DNA of 64,000 nt, from positions 346,968,799-347,032,798 of the forward strand of contig NC_135497.1 in the NCBI RefSeq assembly GCF_052857255.1, given 5' to 3'. The translations under genes were made by a program, and so were the position numbers. The stretch comes from Amblyomma americanum (lineage: Eukaryota > Arthropoda > Arachnida > Ixodida > Ixodidae). Below the pieces are notes generated by a model, which did no database searches, was not told the origin of the DNA, and saw only the letters and a program-made list of their open reading frames with translations. Below are positions 29,035 through 40,290 of this stretch, in pieces. Position 1 is the stretch's first letter, and every line of letters starts with the position of its first letter.

Positions 29035-30014
29035 AGCAGATATGTTATTGTGTTGCTGTTGCTTTATTTATGCATAAAGTGTCATGCATAATTCTGTACG
29101 GTGATAATTGTAGTACCTACTCGTATACTCACTATCTACATGCATTTCGTACCCGCTGCTGTTACGCACTGTGGGGCGACGGCGTCTTTGGGAGACTAAT
29201 TTATTCCTTTTGCGCTGCCTCATGGGCAGTACCATGTATTGCTCATACAAAAAAATCATATATCAAATCAAACAGCAAACTCCTTTTACCGCGATAGGGT
29301 TAAGTATACTGTTCAACGGAGAACTCCATCGAACTCTCCAAACTCCGTTGAACCTGTCAACTCTCAAATGAATCACGAACCACCTTTGCAGGCTGATGGC
29401 GTTCGTAACTTGTTTTACCCCTATTTGGCCCCTCAATTTACACCTACTTTCTGAACATCCGAGCTTTCCCGTCGGCCCGGACCGTTTCAACCTTCTCAGC
29501 CATATCTTTCAATGCTGCAATCTCAGTTGACTGCTGTTCTGCCTCCATTAGATCCTCATCATATTGATCGGACAAGTGTTGAACCAACCGTTCCCCCTTG
29601 TCGATCATGTCCATCAAAAATATAATAAATAGCCTCTTGTTAATTTCGGCTGTCCCGCTGAGCTTGCACATGCTTCTGTCAGAACCCTTTTAAGCTGGGC
29701 TTCTTTTTCTTGTGCAGACTAGAAAAAAAGTGTTTCGCCCCTTGTAGCTGACAAGATGAGACGTTTAACATTTCTATTTTTTTCCATTGCCATATAAAGT
29801 GTATAAAGCTGACTTGGTCATGGAAAACGGAAATCAGCGCAACGTTTAAGACAAGGGGAAGGCAAGATCAGAGTACCACTTTTCCTTTGTTAATCATGTA
29901 AGCATGAGAGCATAGAACGGAAGTAGTCTGTCAAACGCATATGACCGCTAAAGCTTTCAGGAAGCCTCCGCCTAAAGCTAAGACAAAAAATTTTAGGCTT
30001 ATCAAGGTTAAGCC
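29035..30014. other. No gene seen
   Basis: A minus-strand open frame at 29671-29444 has a coiled-coil-like Glu/Ala-rich stretch (EDLMEAEQQSTEIAALKDMA), but no start context or homology supports calling it. Confidence 0.35.
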
Positions 30015-30655
30015 CAGTGGATGCGAAGCATCACGCTGCAGCCTTCGTTTTGCATTCCTATTATTAACGTCCTTAGCGTTTGGAGGCATCTTGACCGCAT
30101 AGACGCCCGGCGCAAAGACGCTGGCGCGGTTGCGGGCACAGAGACTGACGCGACGGCGGGCGCGCGCCGCTTCATCCCTGGCGTGACGTCACATATCACG
30201 TGATGCAGCGATGGTGGCGCCGCCGCCGCGTCGCGCGCGACGGCGCGAACCGAAGCGTGGAGGCCTCCACCGGGCGACGTCCGACGGCGCGATATGAGGC
30301 CCCATCTGCAGCCGGTGTGACGTCATCACGTGACGTCACATCATGTGATCTCACTTCAGGATCAATGGTGGCCACCGCCGGGAGGCGACCGACGGCGCGA
30401 TATGAGGCCCCATCTGCAGCCGGTGTGACGTCATCACGTGACGTCATGTCACGTGACCTACTTGAAGGTCACTTGAAGGCCAATGGTGGCCACCGCCGGG
30501 AGGCGACCGACGGCGCGATATGAGGCCCCATCTGCAGCCTGTGTGACGTCATCACGTGACGTCATGTCACGTGACCCCACTTCAGGGTCAATGGTGGCCA
30601 CCGCCGGGCGTCGCGCGAAGGCCTGAAACCTACGTTAATATGCTTCGCATAAAAT
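30015..30655. repeat. Tandem repeat (108-118 bp unit) inside a region bounded by inverted atgcgaagcat motifs
   Basis: The block gatatgaggccccatctgca starts at 30291, 30399 and 30517, each followed by gtgtgacgtcatcacgtgac and ending with atggtggccaccgccggg. A partial fourth unit ends at about 30620. The flanks hold atgcgaagcat (30019) and atgcttcgcat (30642) as an inverted pair, suggesting a non-autonomous DNA element. Strongly CpG rich compared with its surroundings. Confidence 0.7.
30184..30565. promoter_or_regulatory. Cluster of seven CRE octamers and about six CACGTG E-boxes
   Basis: TGACGTCA occurs at 30184, 30318, 30331, 30425, 30439, 30544 and 30558, mostly in pairs 13-14 bp apart with CACGTG between them. 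Perfect CRE (CREB/ATF) and E-box (bHLH-Zip) sites at this density could bind regulators. The clustering is a direct result of tandem repetition, so function is inference. Confidence 0.5.
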
Positions 30656-31415
30656 TTCAAGCACATCATTTGCGAAGTCTTGCAAAAGAGACATAGATAT
30701 TGTAAAGCGGTCATCGTTTGATCTTCCCTGCTAATCGTTACCGAATGGAATTTCAATTTACCTCCATTTTTCTTCATAAACTTTCTCTCCTTTTCGTGGC
30801 AAGTGAAATTTCTTCACTTTATCTATGAAAAATCAATCTCACCTTAGCTTCAAGAGTTCCCTTGAAGTGTCCACAAAACGCCTCGAAAAAGGGGTTGTTC
30901 ACTTATTCCTGCATGCATTGCAATGTCTTTCGAAATTTCCCTCCTTACTAATTTCCTACATTCCATTCTCTGTTATACAATGCGAGGGCCGGTGTGGATG
31001 GCGCATTTGCGTGACACAGTGGGATAGACTAAAGTTTTGGGAACGCCACGGGGCGGCGCTTGTAGTGTAAGTGCCTGTGCTTGTTCTAAGCGCGGGGAGC
31101 ACAAATAATATATTTTATTTAAAACTCCTTAGGAAGCTGGACGAAAAGAATGGGCAGTTAAAGTACCGATATGCTGGCACAGAAATGGAATTGATTCAAA
31201 GTTGCACAAAAGGACTAGAAAACTAACCAGCAAGTATGCAAGAAAGCAGAATGGGGAAATATTACTTTAAAAGCCGGGTAAATAGGCACGGTATTAGAGG
31301 TGAAGCCATTCGTTGAAAAAAAAAAAACAGGCTGTAGTCTTATGCAGAAGATAGAAAAGGTACTGGGTAAAATAAGCAGACTTGGTTTTACATTTAGAAC
31401 GAAGACCGCAGCAGT
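30656..31415. other. No gene seen
   Basis: AT-rich sequence with short frames lacking motifs. Confidence 0.4.
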
Positions 31416-31515
31416 GGCCTTTTGGTTCGAGTCTCCGCCTTGCATGCGGAAGTACGAGTGATACCGGGTGCCCACCGGTTATACAATGCGTAAAAGATTT
31501 CCCGTGACCTGGTGC
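31416..31515 (+). mobile_element. Fragment of a second SINE family
   Basis: Shares ggttcgagtctccg, tccgcct-gca, ccggg-gcccaccggtt and gacctggtgcttgg with 61985-62100 in the same order. B-box-like ggttcgagtct near 31427. Confidence 0.55.
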
Positions 31516-31544
31516 TTGGTGTCCCTGGCGAGAAATGCGTCGAA

Positions 31545-31620
31545 AAGAACAAATTTCAGAAAGAAAAGACCAACCAACTGAAAAAAACCAACATTTCAGT
31601 ACCTACTCGGTTTTTGACAG
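31545..31620 (-). mobile_element. Decayed Penelope-like tail
   Basis: Minus strand keeps ACCGAGTAGGTACTGAAAT between runs similar to those around 27601-27660, but the CUGAUGA box has become CUGUCAA. The ribozyme core is lost. Confidence 0.5.
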
Positions 31621-32047
31621 CAGATTGTGTAAAAGAAAAATGTATCGTACCATGGCGCGCTTGCTTTGGCCAAAACTTCCGTTGCGCGATTAAAATTCAG
31701 CATCATCATCAGAAGGAAGAATCTCTAAAGAGTACCGGTTAATTGTACAGATTCGTTTGATGAATACAAAGAAGAAAAAACGTGAATGGTGGCACTCGCC
31801 AACAACCTGTCATATAGGGGACGCTCCTAACATGCAACTATCCATCCAGCCTTGGGCCGATGGGGGACTAGTGTGCAGCTCGTGGTGTGCCGTGTGCTGG
31901 GAGTCGGTAGAGTGTTGTCCGTGTGGTGATGTGCAGCACGCCAAGGCTGTCGGCATAGTTAAGTGAGAGCGAACATGCCTACGGGGAGCGGAAGTCATGA
32001 GTGGACATAGCGCCGCGCGATTCACCCCTGCTATGAAATAGAACGTG
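31621..32047. other. No gene seen
   Basis: A GC-richer patch (31840-32030) with no recognisable coding motif. Confidence 0.35.
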
Positions 32048-32610
32048 TTATGAGAACATCGTGTTAGACGTGCTCTGAAGAAGCTTTTGGGGTCTGCAGT
32101 GCGGTCTCAGACAAGGCCGCTCCTCTAGCTTGGACCACAGCTGCGGCCGCGAAGAACAACGCACCGAGTTGTAGTAGCCAGCAGGCAAAAGTGTTTATTG
32201 GGGAACTCCTCAACTGGTGGCCTTCTCGGTACAGCACTGGCGGCAGGCGGGTGAGCAACGCTAACGGAGCGGCGTCATCAGGACAACTGCGGCTTCCAGC
32301 GTGCTCCAGACCCGTCCGCCCGCATCGCCGACGCTCCGCCGTCCCTCCTATTGCCAACTCCCGTACGGCCGCAGAAGACAAGAAGTGGGGAAGTGGGGGA
32401 GAGGTGATCCGTCTCTCCCCCGCGTTCTCCCTCCACGGCCGCTCGGAGGGAAGATAAATGGGGGAGGGAAGGGGCGGGGGAGATCTCCCACAAGCTTCAC
32501 TCGGATTTTCTCTGAGTCTCAGATTCGATGCGACTGCAGATTGGTGAGTGCAACTAACACCTGTTTCTTTTTTTGTTCTTTTTAAGGGCCCTTTTAATGA
32601 CACATTCACG
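32048..32610 (-). repeat. Possible solo LTR or other promoter/poly(A)-bearing repeat
   Basis: The plus strand begins tgttatgagaac, so the minus end is GTTCTCATAACA. AATAAA lies on the minus strand at about 32196, and the sequence is GC-rich with a long non-coding-like open frame. No target-site duplication or second copy is visible. Offered only as the best description of this distinct block. Confidence 0.25.
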
Positions 32611-34817
32611 CTTTGGGGCCAGCTCTCGTAGTGGAATCCACAAATAATTCCCTGTGTTCTTTCTATTCGGGAATATGTGACGTCACTCTAATCAGAAAAA
32701 AAAGTTGCAATCAGTGGCGCGAATAGCTAGTCGGAGAACGATCTTAAAAGTGAATTTTTAATCGAATAGTGAGATTTTCGTGGTACGCTAAATCGTAACC
32801 GTAGCAAGACAGGTTCAAAGAAAGGCAATGCATGTGACGATGATCAAAAGGGTGAAAGCCCCCTTAGCTTTAATGTGTTCACACAAACAATGCTTTTAAA
32901 CTACTCTACATCGCGTGCGTTAATGCATTACTCAAAGAAAAAAAAATAAGCAATTTTTCTTTTCGCTTCTGCTGTGAGCACTATTACATTACCATTTCCT
33001 CAAAGTCTGAATGCTTAGTATATGAACAATGCACTGGCTCTCAAAAACTCTGCATCTTTTTCCTCATGTGGCTGTTGCAGTTAAATCCTGGAAGGTGAGA
33101 TTTTCTGTTGTAGATCACGTCGTATGTTCTCTACACTAAACTGACGAAAACAAGAAATTCTTTGCTGCTAATGGACTAGTAAGCCACTTTGTTTTCTCTG
33201 TTGTTTTTTCATTGTTCACAATATTACGTGCTCGTACATCAAACGGGCTCTAAATGAACTTTATACACGCACTTATGTTGTCCAGAAATGCGTGCTTTAA
33301 GGCTGCAAGGTAGCTGCTGTTATAAATTCATTTGGAACTACAGGCTTCACCTGAAAGATACTCTGAGGGCAACTCCATCCAATATTTGTTTTTTTTTTAA
33401 ATTGATCGTTTGGCTCGTTCTTGCTACACAATTAGCGCAAGAAACTGGACCTACACAAGAGAACAGACAACCAACTAACACAACTTTATGCACTAACGAA
33501 CTTCATTGTTAGCTATGCTAATGTTTGTTTCGCAGCAAAAGCCACATTCAGAGCTAAGAAAATTGGATTTAGAAATGAAACCCTTTTTTACCACCACTAG
33601 ACTCAAACTTACGACTTAAATATAAAGGAAGAGCTCCGTGATCAAGATTTCCAGTGACGGGTGGTGTGGTAGAGCCCGAGAGCAGCACACTTAACCCGTA
33701 CTTACGTGATCGCCCCTTACTTTGAAAGGTGCTTGTGGTGGCGATGCCTGTACTCTCATTGAAAGGCTGCATTACACAGTGAAAAACTTCAGAACAGACA
33801 GCGAAAAACCATTAAATGACAATGAATGCAAATAAGATAGAGCGAAGAACCCTTGCCTGTTTGTTGTGTTGATATTTAGAGGACGCCCGGTAAAGGCTGC
33901 AAAATTTTGTAATAACATCAGAACACGTGTTACTATCTTCATCTTCACTTCACATTTACCGAAACAAACGTACGAGGCCCTGGGCGTCCTGCCTAAAGTA
34001 ATGACACTTCTGCTTTCTCTTTTTTTGGTCTCCACCTACGGGGCAAGAAGAGCCCGGGATTTGAGCTTATTCTTCTCTGAGAGTAGTTTTTCTAGCGTAT
34101 GAAGGAGGCGAGTTCGACATATGCTCCCGTTCAAAACAGCAGCCTCAATTATCACTGCAGATAACTTTAGTCCATTAGAGTTCTCTCTCACCTCTGAGCC
34201 CTTCCGACACATCACAGAATATTTCCTTCTTCACCGTCCTAAGCCACACGGTATAGTTCGACGCAGATAACTTTATTGAGCTTGTCTGCTCTGCAGCACT
34301 CAGTACACTTTTTTTTATCCAGGCCGAGCTCAAGTTTGGGATGAATCAGGAAAGTACTGAGTATACCAACTTAGGCTTGGGAACCTTGTTGCTGCCTGCG
34401 GGGACCGTCGTTCTGGTTCCCGGGTTTAAAGCTGAAGGTGGGTATATCGGTAAAATTCGAAGGCGAAGTCGTCCGGTTCAACCGGGCAGACATATGAACA
34501 CTGAATTCCACTCTCCGAATTCCTATCTATACAGAACGAAAAGGGGGGGGGGGTTGGAATTGATCGCAGGCGGTATAGATCGCTCCTCGAGGCTTTCGCG
34601 AAAACGATCTACTAGTGTTGGGCCGCTACACGTTGAGTGGTTGTTAGCAACGCGAAACTAGCTCGAAAATTCAACCAGGAGACCAGCCGCCCTGCAGAAA
34701 GGTCTCCGCAACAAGTCCCCCCCCCCCCCTATTTAGGTTTGTCTGTCTTACCTTAACGACGGCTTCCAATGTCCGTTCTCCCGGAAGCCTGTATGATCTA
34801 GCCGCAAGAAAGCGCAT
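32611..34817. other. No gene seen
   Basis: AT-rich, with oligo-A/T runs, a poly-G run near 34545 and a poly-C run near 34722. Near 33400-33500 the text gctcgttcttgctacacaat resembles dispersed tick repeats but cannot be assigned from this window. Confidence 0.4.
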
Positions 34818-35377
34818 GTACTATCGGCGTCAAATGAAATGCGAACAGCAGAGCGCGTGGCAAACGGTCAAGCTTTGGCCGTCTGCCTGTCGTTATCAAT
34901 TACAGGCGCGCTCTTCCGGTTTGCGATAGTTTTCTTTTGTTTTATTTGACTTTCGCTTCTTCGGTTTGCCGCTGGAGCTCCACATTCATGCGTTTCAGCG
35001 ATCACAACTTGCACAGCGGGGTTTCGCGGGCGGCAGCGAGTGAATCGAGCGGCCCTATCTCCCTGGTCGACCTTTATTTTTTCGCAGAACAGGTGCTTTA
35101 GCACCACGACGATGGCAGAAAAATCGAAGTGCTGCAAGCCAGGGCTCTATCAGCGCTCGCTTTACATACGCGGGCGACAGCCGCTACCGCCAGAGGAACT
35201 GCGCTGCGCTAGTTGCGCTCCAGTGGCAAAGCGAGAAAACGAACTCAATGGAAAACAGAAGAAAAAGTGTCGATAACCGGGTGCGGGCGCCTATCGCTGC
35301 TAGCGACCGGCAGACGGCCTAAGCGGGACCGTTCGCCACGCATTCCGCTGTTCGCATTTCATTTGACGCCGATCGTA
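34818..35377. mobile_element. Foldback element: long imperfect palindrome of about 560 bp
   Basis: The left end gta-c-atcggcgtcaaatgaaatg (34818) matches the reverse complement of the right end (35377). Matching continues inward through GAACAGC, GGCCGTCTGCC-GTCG, CGGTT and TTTTCTTTTGTTTT-type blocks. The exact centre is the perfect palindrome ggtgctttagcacc at 35092-35105, which is the midpoint of the two ends. A single strand would fold into one long hairpin. No transposase inside. The open frames on both strands mirror each other. Confidence 0.7.
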
Positions 35378-38235
35378 CTGTACGCCATGCGGTCTGCCCG
35401 GATGATTACGAAAAATTGCAGACAACGTGCGAAATGCTGCGTGTAACTGCTGCAGGAATGCCTTCGCAACGGCTGCCCATCATAGCTATCTTCGTTCGCT
35501 AGTTCACCTTAAAGTAACGGATAGACTAAAGACTAACTTATATGCACGATCACGCTCACGGGGGTGGTCTAAACTGTTACACTGGTATGCTCTGCACTGC
35601 GGACGCAGGCGTACTGAAGCACCGCAACGCCTTTGTGCAGACGTCGAGCGCTCCCGCGACTCGCGTCGGTTGTCAATGGCGATTGCGATTCCCGTCACCG
35701 CTCCTAGCCAGCTGCGGCCGGGTAGCGCGATTCGTGTGGTGAAACTGACACCTTATCTGCACTTGGTTTCTTTTTTTTTCAGGAGTGGAGCACGTTTACT
35801 TCGTAGCAAACAACAAACGTGCACGAAGAACTTCTAATTTTCTAACTTTTAATTTCCTGAGGAGAATTTGGTCGTTTACTCTGTGGAATACTGTTGAAAG
35901 TGTAGCATGGTTACGCTTTCATTCAGTGTACAATAACCAAGTGTGTGATGACTATAAATATTGTCGTTTACCGACTATGTTTCCACGTGCTTTAAGTACA
36001 AGCCTTCTTTTCAATAGTCACGTCTTCTTAATTTGTCCCCTTGAGTGTAACTTTCCACCACATCAGTTTTTGCAAAAAATCTATGCTTGCCAGAAGCTTT
36101 TTGTTTATAAGTTTATCCTTAGTTCTTCTGTGACTAAACAATGTAAAATAAAGAGCAGATAATTTCACGACACTCGATGTGTTGTGGAGGTTTTATTTGA
36201 TTAGTTCAATCTATACACGAAGAAAAGCACCCACCTGCACCATGCGGCACACCGTATTGGAAGGGTCTGGATTAATTTAGGCCGCTCCTAAACATGCACT
36301 GAAACCTCGTTGGGCCGACGCTTTCGTATTTTGACTGCAATGAAATGCGGCCGCCGCGTCCAAGCAACAGCGACTGAGCCTTCACGGCAGGTTTGTAGCA
36401 TCCATCATTGGTCTTTGCATTATCTGCCATCAGATGAACATCGCTATATTAATATTAATATAATGATGAATAAAAACTTGTACGTTCATTCGATTTGGCA
36501 GTATTTTTTTTAACGATCGTTTCTACAGCATCTCTGAATTTGAATTTGAATTTGGATTTATTGGATCTACCGATCGAATGACTGAATATGCGGCGAGAAA
36601 TCCAGCCAGCTTGAGACGCAGAACAAAACGAGCAAATTTGAGATTTTCTCGTAAAATGTAGGCGGCAAGACGTACGTTCCCATTAGCCAGGGCTGAGGAA
36701 GTGCCTGTGTAACGTGGATACTTTCGGACTACAGCAGTTAATTCGAACGCGAAAGCTTGGTTCGACTAAAGGGAAGTTAGTTACTACAGGGAGCGCTTAT
36801 GATTGTCGATATCTACCCTACGCTTGGGTTGGCATACGAAAAGTTGCATGCACGCGGATGTGAGCGATCACTGGCGCCCTGCGTCGCAAAATTGTTGAAC
36901 TTCGAGTGTATTTCCACCTTCCTCCGTTGAGTAGTGGACTGAAAAATTACACGTGCGATATTTGTCTTAGACCAGTAGCCGCAGCGAATCGACGCGAGAG
37001 GCTTACCCAGATATATCAGAACACATTCGCAAAACCCGTGAAATAAGCGCAGCGTGACCTTCGCTGTCGTCGCGCCTGATTTACGATACAATATGGTCGA
37101 ATGCGCTGTAGTTGGTACGAGACAGATACAGATCCGTGCAATGAAAGGGTAGTAGGCAGACTACAGCTGTGGGTACACCAGCTTGTTTCTGTAGCTGTTT
37201 TCACGCATATGCAAGTAAATAGTTAAATTCTGTTATCGTCCTCTTAGTCCCCATTTATTGCGTGGTTCTAAATCATTCCACCAGTTGCCTGCCTCGTATT
37301 TAACAATGCAAATACTGCGGCTTAACCCCCGACACTACCCGGAGCTTTATCTGCTATCCCATTAAAATAAATGAGAAAAAACGAAGAGAAAAGAATGAGA
37401 GAAGTTTATAATCAAGAAGATACCATTCCACAGGGAATAAGACCTCATGAGAAACTGTGCCGGTAGGCTTTGCCAAAAATCGCGATGAAAGCCAATAGTT
37501 TCGTTGCATGAACCTTCCAAATGAGGTTTTTTTTTGTTCATACACATGGCGCAAGTGTAGCGAGAGATCCGCCATTCCATGTTCACCCCTGATATTAGTA
37601 AGGCCCGCATAAGGCCCATTGGCGTATACAGTAGGAAAGTCAACTGCTTTGCACACGCAAGATTTCATCTAACAGAGAACAAGCAACGAAAATATTTCAT
37701 CCGAAATAGCTCAGAGAGGTAATGATGCGGGCAGACAGCTAGGCACACATGATTTTATTCAATAGAACACAAGAGCTTGCCATTCACAATGAACAATTCC
37801 CGATTATGGCGCTTCAAGGTAAAAAATTGTAGACTGCATTTTCAGAACTTTCTTCAAATCCAGGCCGGGGAAAAGCGGCATATTTTTCCAATGTTTTGAT
37901 CGCACGAGGGAGCAGAGCAACATTTGTGAAATGCAAGAGCCCCTGCATATGCCAGATGGAATTCCATTAGGCATTCAAGAGCTCACTAGTGTAGGATATC
38001 CACGGCAGCCATCGTCTACTTTTCCTGTAGCATTCAAGTACACGTCTCGTCAGGATGCAGTGATACTTGTCTAGCTCCCAAAAAAAGAACGCAATCCAGT
38101 ACATCGAGCCACTACGTTGTCTACAGCTGGTGCACTAAGGAAAGCACACTGATGCGTACGCCTCCAGCTCATCGGCATAAAATGTCCAAGTCCCCATCGC
38201 AGAAAAAAAAACGAAGCCAACTACCGGCCCTACTG
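35378..38235. other. No gene seen; simple repeat near 36536
   Basis: A TGAATT hexamer run lies at 36536-36556 with aaatcc/ttattgg beside it. On the minus strand this resembles a LINE tail (AATAAATCC then AAATTC repeats). AATAAA near 36147 on the plus strand. No gene supported. Confidence 0.35.
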
Positions 38236-40287
38236 CTAACCTTTTTGATTGTCACAGTGAAATGCCGTCCTGAACTCCCAGAGCACTTCAGTCGCCACGT
38301 TGCAGCGGCGCCTGGCATCCCCGTCCAGCTCGCCCATGTAGTACCCACTTGAGCAAAGTGCGTAGCAGGAGGCCACAAAGAAGAGCCTGTCATCCGCAAG
38401 CCTCGACGGCCGCCCGGAATAAACGTCAGTGGAGTGCCTATGTAAGTCCAGTCTGTATGCCTTCCAGGCCGCCAGCAATGCTCTCATGTCGACGTGGAAC
38501 GGGTACCACTCCGGCAACGATATCGCCGCGTCCCCCTCGTTGAGATCCCCGACGTAGTAGTACTGGCCCACCTGTTGCTGGCCGTGAAAGGGCTCGTAGA
38601 AAAGTACACTCAGAACTTCGTCGGCCAGCAGCCTTCCTGCGCCACCGTAGTTGACTGCCGGCGGCAGGTCCGGATGGTACAGGGGGAATACGAAGAATTC
38701 CTCGGAGGCAGTGAGTGCACCGTAAATACTCCATGTGTGGCTCAGCACGGATCTGGGTCTGATGACGTTGTTCAAGCCACGTTGCTGCAGCCGCCATTGG
38801 ATATTCATCAAGCTCTTCCAGATGATGAAAAAGCTTGACCCTTGGTTGGGCTGCGGCAGTACATTCACAAGGTAACTTTCGATGTCCCACTGAACACGCC
38901 CCTTTCTTGCCCTTAGCCGAAGCGTGGCGTTACTGCGGCGCATTACGTCACTAACCAGGATGTCTCGAACATTCTGAACAAGCGTCTCTACGCCTTGATG
39001 TCTGGGAAAGAGGCTAGACCAAGCCAAGGCTGTGCTCATTTCTACTTCAACAAGGCAGCGGCGGGTGTGCGCTGACCAGGGAAGATCCATGAGCTGAAGT
39101 GTGCCATCCACAATTTCCTTGTCTGCCATCCAACCTAGTTCGGTAACCACGCGAAGGCCTAGGCTGAGGGTAAGAGCCTCCCGCGTCTCAGCCTTACGCC
39201 CCCGGATGTAAGAAACAGCCCTGAGAAGCCCGGGGTTCTCCAATTGCACTTCATTGTTAGCAGAAAACAGCCGCGCCCAGGCGAAGTACTCGTTGAGAAG
39301 GGGCAACCAGCGGCCGGTTGGGATGCCAGGTGTCGCAGTTGTAGTCATGTTGTGAATTGACATGCGCAGAATTTTAAGTTCTGGATCGGGCATCGCCGGC
39401 CCTAACACATCCAGTGTAAGCCGATTCATCTCCTGGATAGCAGAGGCGAGTTGTTCTGATCGTGACTCCGAAACTCCGAAGAGACCCAGCACACTTTTGA
39501 TGTACTTGCGGTAGCGTACTGACAGCGGGATCTCTTTTCGTTGGCCGCTCATCGCACGCATCAAAGCTATCCAGGCTCGGAACGTGGTGCTGTTTCCCAT
39601 CTTGAGCAAGGGCTGTCCCGTCCCACTGCGGTAAGGTGCCAGGTCTAAGGTCACTTTGAACCATAAGTGGAGATTACACTTTCCTAAGAAGTCAAGCAAA
39701 ATCTCTAACAGGTCCCTGGGAGCGGTAGCAGGTCACGGGAGGTGTCGTTCGGCAATGAACATTTTCAGTTCATGTAGACTATTCTGAGAATACTGCACAC
39801 AGGACGCAACCAAATCGGCTACCCTTTTTCGGACGTTCGGCACCGATGCTGCTGGAGAAATTTTACTTGTTGCGAATCCGAGATCCCCCTCAATGTCATT
39901 GAGCGCATGGGTGTGCATCATGTCCTGTGCAGCATCCACAACAGACAGCACACGTTGCTGTTGCCTCCAGCCATCACACACAAATCGATAGAAATCTTTG
40001 CATGGGTTCTGTGACCGATTGAGGGAGGATTTGAATAAAGACCAGTAACTTTTGCAGGCCGTGCTGTCACAACTTGGGAGGAGCGGGAGATCCGAGTTCT
40101 TAACGCGGTGCTGCAGTGGACTTGTACGCCAAAAATCCCCGTGCTGGATCCGCATCCAGTACGTCGTGGTCACGTAGATGAGCGCTGTAGTGGCAAAGAC
40201 GAGAAGTACGGGTAGAAACACCACTTTTATCAAGTTGCCGAGACTGCAGTTAGCCGGGCAGGAGACAATCCTGACTCCCCCTGTATC
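38236..40287 (-). pseudogene. M13 (neprilysin-like) family protein, catalytically dead and interrupted by one TGA
   Basis: One frame with a single internal stop. From about 40230 it has a membrane anchor (VVFLPVLLVFATTALIYVTT), then the M13 N-terminal pattern NPCKDFYRFVCDGW (near 40000). A TGA at 39733-39735 sits where the family has Trp (HLP*P). The frame then stays open for 488 codons: LLDFLGKCNLHLWFKVTLDL, and the catalytic region NYGGAGRLLADEVLSVLF (38655-38600), where M13 enzymes have NYGG..HEITH. Both zinc-binding His are gone (DEVLS). The canonical GENIAD and C-terminal C-x-W are absent. A splice acceptor (cacctacgcag) at 40288 and no ATG after the upstream in-frame TAG suggest an exon start at 40287. 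Length of about 680 codons matches the family. It could be a pseudogene, or a dead-enzyme gene with a sequence error. Confidence 0.8.
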
Positions 40288-40290
40288 CTG

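Noticed and set aside
32064..32609. 181-codon minus-strand frame as a gene
   Set aside because: GC-rich, low-complexity residues, no domain; more likely non-coding repeat or LTR sequence.
39733..39735. TGA in the M13 homologue as a selenocysteine or programmed readthrough codon
   Set aside because: The position is a conserved Trp in the family and one base change explains it; no SECIS-like structure was looked for successfully and the active site is already lost.
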